Positions 43,916-53,029 of a stretch of DNA of 64,000 nt are shown here, in pieces. How positions within the stretch are numbered: position 1 is the first letter of the stretch; each line of letters starts with the position of its first letter. The stretch is taken from positions 36,850 to 100,849 of the forward strand of contig JBALXI010000012.1 of NCBI GenBank assembly GCA_036960605.1, given 5' to 3'. The position numbers and the translations under genes were made by a program. The stretch comes from Oleispira sp036960605 (GTDB taxonomy: Bacteria; Pseudomonadota; Gammaproteobacteria; Pseudomonadales; Oceanobacteraceae). A model generated the notes under the pieces. The model was not told where the DNA came from and made no database searches. It worked only from the letters and a program-made list of their open reading frames with translations.

Positions 43916-45691
43916 TTAAGAATCTGTCTTTGGCTTCTCACGCAACTTAATATTCAATTCACGTAGCTGAGCATTACCAACAACACCTGGCGCTTGTGTC
44001 ATTGCACAGGCAGCAGATTGTGTTTTAGGGAATGCAATCACTTCACGAATCGAAGTAGAACCGGTTAGCAACATCACCAAGCGATCAAGACCGAATGCCA
44101 AACCACCGTGTGGTGGCGCACCAAACTTAAGTGCATCTAACAAGAAACCAAACTTCTCTTGTTGTTCTTCTTCGCTAATGCCCAAAATTTCAAACACAGT
44201 TTCTTGCATAGATTGATCGTGGATACGGATTGAACCGCCGCCCAACTCACAACCGTTTAAGACCATGTCATACGCACGAGAAAGTGCGGTTAATGGGCTG
44301 GCTTTCAATTCTTCAGCGCTGCACGAAGGTGCCGTGAACGGATGGTGAATAGCAGTAATGCCGCCATCTTTTGTCTTTTCGAACATAGGGAAATCAACAA
44401 CCCACATTGGTGCCCACTTGCACGTATAAAGATCAAGATCTTCACCCAGCTTACAGCGCAACGCACCCAAAGCTTCGTTTACGATCATTTCTTTATCAGC
44501 ACCAAAGAAGATGATGTCGCCTGTTTCAGCGCCCAACTTCTCCATGATTGCCATGGTATTGTCATCGCCAATGAACTTGATGATTGGCGATTGTAAACCT
44601 TCGATGCCCTTCTCAAGGTCATTAACCTTAATCCATGCCAAACCTTTAGCGCCATAGATGCTAACGAATTTGGTATAGGCATCAATCTGCTTACGGCTGA
44701 TGCTTGAACCACCAGGAACACGTAATGCAGCAACGCGACCTTCAGGATCTTTAGCAGGCGCAGCGAATACTTTGAAATCGATGTCTTGCAAGAATTCGGC
44801 AATATCAACTAACTGCAAAGGAATACGTAAGTCTGGCTTATCGCTACCGTACTTAGACATTGCTTCGCTGTAAGGCATGCGTGGGAATTCACCCAATTTC
44901 ACATCTAATTCTTTTTCGAATAACTCAGTAATCATGTTCTGAGTCAGATCCATGATTTCATCTTCGTTGATGAATGAGGCTTCGATATCTATCTGAGTAA
45001 ATTCAGGCTGACGATCGGCACGTAAATCTTCATCACGGAAACATTTAGCAATCTGGTAGTAACGGTCGAAACCGGCAACCATCAATAACTGCTTAAACAA
45101 CTGCGGAGACTGTGGCAACGCAAAGAAGCTATGCTCATGCGTACGCGAAGGTACTAAGTAATCACGCGCGCCTTCTGGAGTAGCACGGGTCAAAATAGGT
45201 GTTTCTAGATCTAAGAAACCATTTTCTTCTAAATAGCGACGAAGGTTTGAACTTACCTTTGAACGGAAACGCATTTTTTCTTGCATTTCAGGACGACGCA
45301 TATCCATGTAGCGATACTTCAAACGAATATCTTCGCCGACATCGGTATAGCCATCTAATGGGAAAGGAGGCGTTTGCGCTTTGTTTAAAACGTTAATCTC
45401 TTTACCCAAGATCTCAATCTTACCGGTACGCATACCATCATTGACTGCGCCATCAGGACGACCACGAACTAGACCCACGATCTGCACAACAAATTCAGAA
45501 CGAACGCTATCAGCTGTATTAAAAGCTTCGATCGTATCTGGATCAAAAACAACCTGAACGACGCCTTCGCGATCACGTACGTCTAAAAAGATTACCCCAC
45601 CGTGGTCACGGCGACGGTGAACCCAGCCACAAAAAGTGACGGTATCGTCAATCGAGGTTTCGTTGATATCACCACAATAGTGCGTACGCAT
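43916..45691 (-). CDS. aspS: Aspartyl-tRNA synthetase
   Basis: Class IIb synthetase, 591 residues (E. coli 590). N-terminal OB-fold anticodon domain (VTFCGWVHRRRDHGGVIFLDVRDREG), class II motif 2 with FRDEDLRADRQPEFTQID, the bacterial GAD insertion (about 280-420), and motif 3 GGLAFGLDRLVMLLTGS. Whether it is discriminating or charges tRNA-Asn too cannot be told by eye. A 290-base region upstream separates it from the divergent SDR gene. Confidence 0.97.
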   Translation of the reverse strand: MRTHYCGDINETSIDDTVTFCGWVHRRRDHGGVIFLDVRDREGVVQVVFDPDTIEAFNTADSVRSEFVVQIVGLVRGRPDGAVNDGMRTGKIEILGKEINVLNKAQTPPFPLDGYTDVGEDIRLKYRYMDMRRPEMQEKMRFRSKVSSNLRRYLEENGFLDLETPILTRATPEGARDYLVPSRTHEHSFFALPQSPQLFKQLLMVAGFDRYYQIAKCFRDEDLRADRQPEFTQIDIEASFINEDEIMDLTQNMITELFEKELDVKLGEFPRMPYSEAMSKYGSDKPDLRIPLQLVDIAEFLQDIDFKVFAAPAKDPEGRVAALRVPGGSSISRKQIDAYTKFVSIYGAKGLAWIKVNDLEKGIEGLQSPIIKFIGDDNTMAIMEKLGAETGDIIFFGADKEMIVNEALGALRCKLGEDLDLYTCKWAPMWVVDFPMFEKTKDGGITAIHHPFTAPSCSAEELKASPLTALSRAYDMVLNGCELGGGSIRIHDQSMQETVFEILGISEEEQQEKFGFLLDALKFGAPPHGGLAFGLDRLVMLLTGSTSIREVIAFPKTQSAACAMTQAPGVVGNAQLRELNIKLREKPKTDS

Positions 45692-45983
45692 TGATTAATC
45701 CTATTAATAGAAGAGATAGATGGATATGAAAATATTTAAAGCCGAGCATTATACCGATTTTCACGCGCTTGCCGACACTTGTTCGCCAACTTTGTATGAC
45801 TTTAATTAAAAATGTCATCTAAAAGTAAAATATCCGGCTTAAAAGCACCTTGTTGACGCTTTCAGCTAGGGTAATCTTAGCCTTATCAAGATGTAGAGGG
45901 CTATTTTCAGGTAATCGTTCAACCAGGCTGGCGCTACACCATTTAAACAATGCACATAATAATAACGAAAATTAAGGTATCTC

Positions 45984-46802
45984 ATGAAATCATTCGCCCA
46001 TAAAACTGCCGTCATCACTGGCGCAGGTTCCGGCATCGGCCGCGCCTTAGCTCAGCAACTCAGCCAAGAAGGTGCTCAACTAGCTCTATCCGACATCAAC
46101 GATAAAGGCTTAGAAGAAACCAAAGCCAGCCTGAAAGGCACTGGGAAAGTCACCTTAACCAAATTGGATGTCGCCGACCGCAGCGCGTTTGAACAATACG
46201 CAAAAGAAACCCTCAGCGAGTTTGGTCAAGTCGACATGCTGTTCAATAACGCCGGTGTTGCCCTTGCCCAAACCGTCGAAGACTGTAGCTACGAAGATTT
46301 CGAATGGTTAATGAACATCAATTTCTGGGGCGTTGTTTACGGCACCAAGAGTTTCTTGCCGCATATGCTGACGCGCCCAGAAGCAATCATTGTCAATGTC
46401 TCCAGTATTTTCGGGATTATCGCCCTACCGACTCAATCACAATATAACGCCGCAAAATTCGCCGTCCGTGGATTCACCGAATCACTGCGCCAAGAAGTAA
46501 AAGACAGTAACCTTAAAGTCAGTTGCGTACACCCTGGTGGCATCAAAACGAACATCGTCGTAAATGGCCGCATGCACACATCAATGGTAGGAGAGCAAAC
46601 ACATAGCCAGCAAATTGAAGAGTTCAATAAGATGGCGCGCACAACCCCAGAAAAAGCAGCCGATACTATATTAAGCGGTGTTCGTAAAAACAAACGCCGT
46701 ATATTAATTGGTCAAGATGCTAAGTTTATGGACCGCATTCAGCGCTTATTCCCAGAGAAATACACCAGCATATTTGGTGCACTTCTCAAGCTAGCACGCT
46801 AA
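45984..46802 (+). CDS. Short-chain dehydrogenase/reductase
   Basis: 272-residue classical SDR: TGAGSGIGRALA, NNAGVALAQT, catalytic Ser in VNVSSIFG and YNAAKFAVRGFTESL (YxxxK). The C-terminal part (RRILIGQDAKFMDRIQRLFP) matches SDRs found in alkane-degrading and wax-ester-forming gammaproteobacteria; the specific substrate is not established. Its single-gene unit ends in a clear terminator. Confidence 0.9.
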   Translation: MKSFAHKTAVITGAGSGIGRALAQQLSQEGAQLALSDINDKGLEETKASLKGTGKVTLTKLDVADRSAFEQYAKETLSEFGQVDMLFNNAGVALAQTVEDCSYEDFEWLMNINFWGVVYGTKSFLPHMLTRPEAIIVNVSSIFGIIALPTQSQYNAAKFAVRGFTESLRQEVKDSNLKVSCVHPGGIKTNIVVNGRMHTSMVGEQTHSQQIEEFNKMARTTPEKAADTILSGVRKNKRRILIGQDAKFMDRIQRLFPEKYTSIFGALLKLAR

Positions 46803-46852
46803 ATTAAGGTGTTATAATCGTGTTTTTTGAAATTAATTGATAAAAACACTAT

Positions 46853-46887
46853 AAAAATAGGGTTTTGCACTTGCGAACCCTATTTTT
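46853..46887 (+). terminator. Terminator of the SDR gene
   Basis: Stem AAAAATAGGGTT / AACCCTATTTTT with an 11-base loop, about 50 bases after the SDR stop, with the 3' arm running into seven Ts. Confidence 0.85.
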
Positions 46888-46985
46888 TTGCTTTAAAAAT
46901 AGATCTGTAAGCAGGACGCTGATCGACACCTTGTATCCTTTACCAAAATGCTTACGTCTACTTATTGATAATTAAAGGAAATACC

Positions 46986-47399
46986 ATGGCTGCTAAGAAA
47001 AAACCTGTTGCTAAAAAAGCACCTGCTAAGAAAGCTCCAGCGAAAAAAGTTGTTGCAGTTGCACCTGTTAAAAAGCTAACAGCTGTAAAAGAAAAATTCA
47101 CTAAAACTCAGCTTGTAAACGAGCTAGTTGAAAAAACTGAATTAAGTAAAAAAGAAGTGGCTAGCGTTCTTGACGAACTAGGCGACATCATTGAGCGCCA
47201 CGTTAAAAAGCGTGCCGTTGGTGAATTCACTTTACCGGGTCTTTTGAAGATCAAAACGGTTAAGAAACCTGCTGCAAAAGCCCGTAAAAACGTTCCTAAC
47301 CCGTTCAAGCCTGGCGAGTTGATGGATGTTGCTGCTAAGCCAGCAAGCACCAAAGTAAAAGTTTTACCGTTGAAAAAACTAAAAGACATGGTTCTTTAA
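46986..47399 (+). CDS. HU-family DNA-binding protein with Lys/Ala-rich N-terminal tail
   Basis: 137 residues from ATG 46986 (AAGGAA upstream). The first ~35 residues are a histone-H1-like tail of AKKAPAKK-type repeats. Residues ~42-137 are an HU/IHF-fold domain: KTQLVNELVEKTELSKKEVASVLDELGDII, then the arm region with ARKNVPNPFKPGELM, corresponding to RNPxTGE of HU. Probably a nucleoid protein. Codons are uniformly A-rich, suggesting high expression. It is a single-gene unit bounded by terminators on both sides. Confidence 0.9.
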   Translation: MAAKKKPVAKKAPAKKAPAKKVVAVAPVKKLTAVKEKFTKTQLVNELVEKTELSKKEVASVLDELGDIIERHVKKRAVGEFTLPGLLKIKTVKKPAAKARKNVPNPFKPGELMDVAAKPASTKVKVLPLKKLKDMVL

Positions 47400-47454
47400 G
47401 TTTCAAAATATAGGTTGCGATAAAGATTGAACCCTCTGTTCAATTTTTAGACAT

Positions 47455-47482
47455 AAAAAAGGCTGCTCACGCAGCCTTTTTT
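47455..47482. terminator. Bidirectional terminator between the HU-like and YvcK-like genes
   Basis: Stem AAAAAAGGCTGC / GCAGCCTTTTTT with loop TCAC. A-tract and T-tract on either side make it functional for the plus-strand HU-like gene and the minus-strand YvcK-like gene (stop at 47497). Confidence 0.88.
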
Positions 47483-47496
47483 ATTGGATATTATAT

Positions 47497-48390
47497 TTAT
47501 ATCACACTGAAAATCGCTGCTTTTAAAACCTCTTCGTTATGCAAACCTCTTTCACAAGGCTTCATATCGAACTGTGCAATAGGATATTTTGCCAAGTCTT
47601 GCGTCGATAACGCACGATTGGCGGGCCAAAGAATATGATCCAGAGAGCGTATCCCTGCCTTCTGTAATAATTCAATTTGCTTAGTAAAGGTTAAGACTAA
47701 ATCCCCCCCCAAGCTCTCTTCTTTTATATTGACCACGAGTATCAGTGGCGCAGTACTTTGATTAATCGAATCACGAATATTCTCGACTAATAGCGACGGC
47801 ATAATGCTGGTCATAAAACTGCCCGCACTCAATATAATGGCATCCGCTTCTTCGATGGTAGAAACAACTTCGGGTCCGGCCAAAACCTGAGGCTCCAGAT
47901 ATAAATGATCAACCTCTTCATCAGTATCATCAACCGACAGTTCACCGACTAAAATATTACCTTCGTGACCCGGCAGCGCCACCGTTTTAGCCATTAAGGT
48001 TGTAGGATTATCCGCCATCGGCAGCAAATGGCTTTTGATATTCAACATGTCACGCATGATGCGAATAGCATCCGTCGGCCGAACAGACAACTGGTCCAAA
48101 GCAAATAAAACTAAATTGCCTAAATTATGACCATCTAGCTCACCTTGAGTTTGAAAGCGGTATTCGAACAATAACTGACCAATGCCATCCAATGTGCAGA
48201 GCTGTGACAGACAATTGCGTAAATCGCCCCAAGCAATCGTTTCCGCTTCTTCTCTAAGGCGGCCTGTTGACCCACCTTCATCGGTCGTCGCAACAATACC
48301 GCTGAGGTGCTGGCCCGCGTCTCTCAAAGAAACCAGCAAGCGACCTAAGCCGTGACCACCGCCAAGACAAACGAGATTTGGTTGTTCCAT
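47497..48390 (-). CDS. YvcK/CofD-like (gluconeogenesis factor) family protein
   Basis: 297 residues of the CofD/YvcK superfamily: nucleotide-binding CLGGGHGLGRLLVSL at the N-terminus, IVATTDEGGSTGRLREE, AWGDLRNCLSQLC, and AIILSAGSFMTSIMPSLLV. YvcK proteins bind UDP-GlcNAc and affect cell-wall and central metabolism in Gram-positive bacteria; the gammaproteobacterial form (YbhK in E. coli) has no settled role. A G8 run (C8 on the plus strand, 47703-47710) lies within LGGD. The small lipoprotein gene is upstream on the same strand. Confidence 0.88.
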   Translation of the reverse strand: MEQPNLVCLGGGHGLGRLLVSLRDAGQHLSGIVATTDEGGSTGRLREEAETIAWGDLRNCLSQLCTLDGIGQLLFEYRFQTQGELDGHNLGNLVLFALDQLSVRPTDAIRIMRDMLNIKSHLLPMADNPTTLMAKTVALPGHEGNILVGELSVDDTDEEVDHLYLEPQVLAGPEVVSTIEEADAIILSAGSFMTSIMPSLLVENIRDSINQSTAPLILVVNIKEESLGGDLVLTFTKQIELLQKAGIRSLDHILWPANRALSTQDLAKYPIAQFDMKPCERGLHNEEVLKAAIFSVI

Positions 48391-48403
48391 TTATACATTA
48401 ATC

Positions 48404-48751
48404 CTATTGACTACTTTCGAAAAAAGACCATAGCAAACCATCATCACAGGTGCCGTGATATTCCAGCCAATGCAAGGTATTACCCACTAAAACAATACTT
48501 CCTGACGCTACCAACGACCCAACCGGAATAATCACACCCAGGCCAGCCAAACAAAGAAGACCACCTTCAGCGCCGACTCCAGCACATGCATTGGCAGATA
48601 TATCTTCATAATCTAAATCCAATGAACGAGTCGCCATACTGCATTCATCCGCATGATCTTGAAGTTTCGAGGTGCTGGGGTAAAACGCACAAGCTGACAT
48701 TAAGAAGACACCTATGAGTAATAAACTTCGATATCCAGCCTGTATCAACAT
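48404..48751 (-). CDS. Small hypothetical lipoprotein
   Basis: 115 residues from ATG 48751 (GGGG nine bases upstream); a TTG at 48766 would add five. Signal peptide ends in LMSAC (lipidation Cys about residue 21). The mature part has five or six more cysteines (DECSM, NACAG, LLCLA, GTCDDG) and a hydrophobic Gly-rich stretch GLGVIIPVGSLVASGSIVLV that could be a membrane segment. No known family recognised. It may be co-transcribed with the YvcK-like gene, 13 bases downstream. Confidence 0.68.
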   Translation of the reverse strand: MLIQAGYRSLLLIGVFLMSACAFYPSTSKLQDHADECSMATRSLDLDYEDISANACAGVGAEGGLLCLAGLGVIIPVGSLVASGSIVLVGNTLHWLEYHGTCDDGLLWSFFESSQ

Positions 48752-48869
48752 TTTTAATAACCCCAAGTAACATGTGGCGAACTTTAAGTGTTAATATTAC
48801 ACACATCATCTACTCAGAACTATCCCTAACTATTTCCGCACCTTTACTTAACCACTGATACAACCCCTC

Positions 48870-49811
48870 ATGTCACAATTAACACCACTAGCAGCAACGA
48901 CATTATCACCCGAGCAACTGCAAAAACAACAACAGAAAAAAGGCGTACTGCTAGCACTTGCTGCCTTTACTATGTGGGGTATTGCACCGATATACTTCAA
49001 GCAATTGATCCATATCGATGCCCTAGAAATTTTAGCCCAGCGAGTGATTTGGGCGGTTATCTTCTTAATCATCGTCAGTCTATTTTCTAGCCAGCTGCAC
49101 AAAACCATCGCCATTTTAAAGCAGCCTAAACAACTGGCCCTACTCGCAGTCAGCGCTTGTTTATTAGGTTTCAATTGGGGTTTGTTTATCTGGTCGGTGA
49201 TTAACAACCACATGTTAGAGGCTAGCTTAGGTTATTACGTCAACCCGCTGATTAACGTACTCATGGGCTACCTGTTTTTATCGGAAAGGCTCAGAAAACG
49301 CCAAGGGTTGGCTGTTGTGTTGGCGCTATCCGGCGTATTAATCCAATTAATCAGCTTTGGCTCGGTGCCTTATATCGCCTTATCACTGGCGGTGTCTTTT
49401 GCAATTTACGGCTTATTGCATAAGAAGACTCACATTGAATCTATCCCAGGATTATTAATTGAAGCGCTAATACTACTGCCTTTTGCCATTCTCTACTGGA
49501 TCTTCATGGAGCCATCCGCGACATCGAATATGGCAAACAATAGCACCTCAACTAACTTACTATTACTGAGCGCAGGGATTGTGACTACGCTGCCCTTACT
49601 GTGCTTTACCGGCGCAGCAAAACGCCTGCAATATTCAACACTTGGCTTCATTCAATATATTGGCCCGAGCTTGATGTTTATCTTGGCAGTGAATTTTTAC
49701 GGTGAGACATTAGGCTTAAAAGAGATGATTACTTTTGGCTTTATTTGGTTAGCCTTATTGGTATTCAGCTGGGATTCTTTACGCCACCAGCTGAAAAACA
49801 AGGCCGCATAA
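48870..49811 (+). CDS. rarD: RarD family EamA transporter
   Basis: 313 residues, ten membrane helices, DMT superfamily. RarD hallmarks: GVLLALAAFTMWGIAPIYFKQL, FNWGLFIWSVINNHMLEASLGYYVNPLINVLMGYLFLSERL, and the C-terminal FTGAAKRLQYSTLGFIQYIGPSLMFIL. RarD relatives were named for chloramphenicol sensitivity; the natural substrate is unknown. It converges with the ATP-grasp gene. A decayed copy of its 3' end lies 3.3 kb away on the other side of that operon. Confidence 0.92.
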   Translation: MSQLTPLAATTLSPEQLQKQQQKKGVLLALAAFTMWGIAPIYFKQLIHIDALEILAQRVIWAVIFLIIVSLFSSQLHKTIAILKQPKQLALLAVSACLLGFNWGLFIWSVINNHMLEASLGYYVNPLINVLMGYLFLSERLRKRQGLAVVLALSGVLIQLISFGSVPYIALSLAVSFAIYGLLHKKTHIESIPGLLIEALILLPFAILYWIFMEPSATSNMANNSTSTNLLLLSAGIVTTLPLLCFTGAAKRLQYSTLGFIQYIGPSLMFILAVNFYGETLGLKEMITFGFIWLALLVFSWDSLRHQLKNKAA

Positions 49812-49840
49812 CGCGCTCCACTAAACCAAAATAGCCGCTG

Positions 49841-50797
49841 CTAAAGAAAAGCAGCCATCGCCAGTGCGACTTTATCATCCGCACTACGCGTATTGGCAAG
49901 ATCATCTTTTTCCTGCTCAATAACCCAGTCAAGCCTCGGCTCAAGACCTGTTCGATTAGCCATCTGAATGGCCAAACCAGGGCGTGCATTCAACTCCAAT
50001 AAGAGAGGGCCGTGGCGGCGATCAAGTACAACATCAACCCCAAGATAACCTAAACCACTGACTTCATAAGCTCGACTTGCAAGAATCAAAACTTGCTGCC
50101 AATCGGGTACGACGAGCTCAGATAAAATTCGCCCAGTATCAGGATGTTTTTCAATCGGGGCATCATGCTGAACCGCACCAATGGCCTTACCCGAACTGAT
50201 ACTCAAACCAACGCCCACAGCACCCTGGTGTAAGTTGGCCTTACCATCCGATGCATGTGTCGATAAACGCGTCATCGCCATAACCGGATACCCTTTAAAA
50301 AGAATAACCCGAATATCAGGCACCCCTTCGTAAGAGAAGCCCTTAAAGTCATCGGTAAACTGCACCATATCTTCAATCAAAGCATTATCAGGCTTACCCC
50401 CCAAACTAAACAAACCGCTTAAAATATTAGAAACATGACGGCGCAAATCCTGATGCGTAACAGGTTGACCACTAGGTTTTAGGAAGACATCACCATCACG
50501 TCCGCTAATAACCAAAATCCCCTTACCACCACTGCCCTTGGCAGGTTTGATAACGAATTGATCATAAGGCTTTAAGAACTCGACCAGCTCTTTAACATGG
50601 CGTTGAATTCTGCACACACCTAATAACTTAGGCACCGCAATATCATGTGCTTGGCACAGATCCTTGGTCTGTAACTTATCGTCGACCGTCGGATACAAGT
50701 GGCGAGGGTTATGCTGAGCAATATAATAAACATTACGCTTATTCATGCCGACAATACCTTGCTCACGCAAACGTTTAGGCGATGCAAAACCCCACAT
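49841..50797 (-). CDS. RimK-like ATP-grasp ligase (alpha-L-glutamate ligase-like)
   Basis: 318 residues from ATG 50797, one base after the upstream TAA; the longer frame to 50887 only overlaps the upstream gene. ATP-grasp architecture: VLNRW-like lead-in replaced by MWGFASPKRL, nucleotide-binding FVIKPAKGSGGKGI, VQFTDDFKGFSYEGVPDIRVILF and the metal-binding end LLLELNARPGLAIQMAN. Matches the TIGR02291-type ligase-like family related to RimK, which adds glutamates to a protein C-terminus. Last gene of the protease/transglutaminase/ligase operon; target unknown. Confidence 0.9.
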   Translation of the reverse strand: MWGFASPKRLREQGIVGMNKRNVYYIAQHNPRHLYPTVDDKLQTKDLCQAHDIAVPKLLGVCRIQRHVKELVEFLKPYDQFVIKPAKGSGGKGILVISGRDGDVFLKPSGQPVTHQDLRRHVSNILSGLFSLGGKPDNALIEDMVQFTDDFKGFSYEGVPDIRVILFKGYPVMAMTRLSTHASDGKANLHQGAVGVGLSISSGKAIGAVQHDAPIEKHPDTGRILSELVVPDWQQVLILASRAYEVSGLGYLGVDVVLDRRHGPLLLELNARPGLAIQMANRTGLEPRLDWVIEQEKDDLANTRSADDKVALAMAAFL

Positions 50798-50798
50798 A

Positions 50799-52319
50799 TT
50801 AAAGCCTTGCCATCGATTCAAAACGACGTAAGTCAGATAATCGATAGCCGCTATAACTACCAATCGCGATAATAATCGCCAATACAATTAACAGCAGCTC
50901 GGGGAATAAGAAAATAGTATCTGCAATCGTCTCATTGCTCATTAATAGATAAGCAATAGAGGCGGTTAACAAGCTGCCTCCGCCCTGTATAAAGACCTCA
51001 CGACCACTTTCTTCATCCCAAAGAATCGACATGCGCTCGATGGTCCATGACAAGATAATCATCGGAAAGAAGGTTACTTTCAGCCCCCAATCCCAGCCCA
51101 TCTTAAAGCTTAAAATCCCAATAGCGGCATAAATAATAATAACGAAGACCAGAACCGAAGCGATCCTCGGCACTAATAGCAAATTCAAACGACTTAAATA
51201 AGAACGTAATACTAAGCCTACCCCGACCACCAAGATAAATAAGGCCAAGCCCAGTAATAAACTGGTTTGCAGAAAAGACAAAGCGATCAGTACTGGCATA
51301 AAGGTACCCGAGGTACGAATACCGACAAGGTTTCGTAAAATAACGACGACCAATGCACCCAGAGGAATTAACAATAACAATTTGAACGTATTTTGTTCAG
51401 CAATCGGCAAGCTATAAATAGAGAAATCAACCAATGGATTACTGTCGCGTTCCGCCGCCGCAACCGCGGTAGTGAACGCAGCACGCTGCTCTTTTAACGT
51501 AGAGAAACTAATGCTTGAATTGTTACCGCCAAAAACATCAAACAAGGGTTCATCACCACGCTGCATTAATATGGCATGACTCCACTCAACAAACTCAATC
51601 TCACGAGCATCAAATAAGACCCAACGATCACCTTCATTAACTTCTATAAAATGGTGGGCTTTCTGCTTACGACGTTTATCTTCCAATAAGATGCCCTGAG
51701 CTAAGCGTGCGTCAAAACCATCCAAGGTTAACAACTGAGCCATAACCCAGTGTCGCCCTTTGTTATGAGAGTATTCCTGCAATAAAACAATCGCATTGTT
51801 ATCGGACACACGATTCAACGCATGACCAATCGCTTTAATACGATCTCCGGCATCAAGTGCCTGGCCTTTAATAGAATCCAATAACGCCTGGGCAGCAATC
51901 AACGCACCTTTTTCCCAAACCAGGTCAACAGGCTTTTGATCAGACTCCACTGCCTGAGATTCACCACCGGTAAAGTAGGTTTGCGATCGAATATAAATAG
52001 TTTGCTCGCCAACTACGTTTTGTCCAGTCCACAAACCATAATCAAGCCCAGATTGCTTGCTCATCTCAAACTCATACCCGGGTGATAGCACCTCAGAGAA
52101 TAAAACCTTTCTTTTAGGGTTAGAGTCCGGCAGATTTAAAATCACTTTCACATCAGGTGCAATAGCATCGAAGGTGATTTTAGCCTCTAGATTCCAGATA
52201 GTTTCTTTATCATTACTGAATAATGGAAAGCCTAAGACAAAGTGCTTATAAGAAACTGCACTAATGCCCATGACCACTAATAGCGTAACGAGAAACTGAA
52301 TTTGACGAACTGACGACAT
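50799..52319 (-). CDS. Inactive transglutaminase fused to seven transmembrane helices
   Basis: 506 residues from ATG 52319; a TTG at 52346 would add nine. One N-terminal membrane anchor (about 5-25), a periplasmic region with a transglutaminase-like domain (about 150-290), then seven helices to the C-terminus starting at FKLLLLIPLGALVVVIL. The transglutaminase part lacks an obvious Cys-His-Asp triad, as expected from the family name. The helical part contains the GIRTSGTFMPVLIALSF motif typical of the 7TM_transglut family. Stop codon overlaps the ATP-grasp start region by one base gap, implying coupling. Confidence 0.9.
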   Translation of the reverse strand: MSSVRQIQFLVTLLVVMGISAVSYKHFVLGFPLFSNDKETIWNLEAKITFDAIAPDVKVILNLPDSNPKRKVLFSEVLSPGYEFEMSKQSGLDYGLWTGQNVVGEQTIYIRSQTYFTGGESQAVESDQKPVDLVWEKGALIAAQALLDSIKGQALDAGDRIKAIGHALNRVSDNNAIVLLQEYSHNKGRHWVMAQLLTLDGFDARLAQGILLEDKRRKQKAHHFIEVNEGDRWVLFDAREIEFVEWSHAILMQRGDEPLFDVFGGNNSSISFSTLKEQRAAFTTAVAAAERDSNPLVDFSIYSLPIAEQNTFKLLLLIPLGALVVVILRNLVGIRTSGTFMPVLIALSFLQTSLLLGLALFILVVGVGLVLRSYLSRLNLLLVPRIASVLVFVIIIYAAIGILSFKMGWDWGLKVTFFPMIILSWTIERMSILWDEESGREVFIQGGGSLLTASIAYLLMSNETIADTIFLFPELLLIVLAIIIAIGSYSGYRLSDLRRFESMARL

Positions 52320-52367
52320 AGTTAAAATCCAAAAATGAAGAGCCAAGTCAACGGCAGCTGAAATAGG

Positions 52368-52982
52368 TTATTTATCGAGCATTAAAAATTTAGCACTAAC
52401 ATCCACCGATACATTACCGTCTAAGAAGTTACGACCAATCAGCACCGGATATTCGAATTTTGAGCGATCCGCTAGACTCACTTCCAACCGTTGTTCAATA
52501 GAACCCATCGCTAAAGTCATCATAACCACCGGTCGCCTTACGTTTTCGGCTCCGTGGCGTTTAATCAATACCGTTCTTTTGATTGGCTTAAGGAATTCAG
52601 TTGCTTCCGTACCCGCCCCATACTGTATTTTAAACTTAACCCAGCTTTTGCCATCACGCTCAAATAGTTGGATATTTTGAACGCCGATTGACGTGGTATT
52701 TGCTCCGGTATCAATACGCGCTTTTTGGCGGATACCTTCTGGCAATATATCCACGTACTCAACCTGACCAATGGTATTTGGGCTATACACTGGCGGAATG
52801 ACATCAACAATAGGTCTATCATCAACAACCGGCTTAATATCGACAACCGGCTTAATATCGATTACCGGGTAAACCGGTGGGACTGGGTCTACCCCTTTAA
52901 CAGGACCCTCTATTTTGGTAAAAGTTCCACATGCAGTCAAAAAAACTGCGGCTATAACAACAACCAAATTACGATTTTTCAC
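52368..52982 (-). CDS. Retropepsin-like (RimB/COG4067-type) protease, lipoprotein
   Basis: 204 residues with lipobox LTAC (Cys18). After it comes a Pro/Val/Asp-rich linker (about 27-65) built from repeats such as DIKPVV, then a retropepsin-like aspartyl protease domain with the catalytic ARIDTGANTTSI and a second conserved end block PVLIGRNFLDGN. Family COG4067 is annotated as ATP-dependent zinc protease, although the fold is that of a retroviral-type aspartic protease. First gene of the operon; the transglutaminase-7TM gene starts 48 bases downstream. Confidence 0.88.
   Translation of the reverse strand: MKNRNLVVVIAAVFLTACGTFTKIEGPVKGVDPVPPVYPVIDIKPVVDIKPVVDDRPIVDVIPPVYSPNTIGQVEYVDILPEGIRQKARIDTGANTTSIGVQNIQLFERDGKSWVKFKIQYGAGTEATEFLKPIKRTVLIKRHGAENVRRPVVMMTLAMGSIEQRLEVSLADRSKFEYPVLIGRNFLDGNVSVDVSAKFLMLDK
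52825..52860 (-). repeat. Two perfect 18-bp direct repeats in the protease linker
   Basis: The unit ACAACCGGCTTAATATCG (plus strand) occurs twice without a gap (52825-52842 and 52843-52860), with a degenerate third copy to the right. Being a multiple of three, it codes repeated hexapeptides (DIKPVV) in the linker between lipid anchor and protease domain. Copy number change would alter linker length without changing frame. Confidence 0.9.
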
Positions 52983-53029
52983 CGCGATTTCCTCAGCCCT
53001 ATAAAATTGGCCACACCTTACTGCGCCTC

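Noticed and set aside
47703..47710. C8 run in the YvcK-like gene as a phase-variable tract
   Set aside because: Eight bases is at the short end for slippage and the gene looks conserved and housekeeping; the G10 run at 15592 is the better case.
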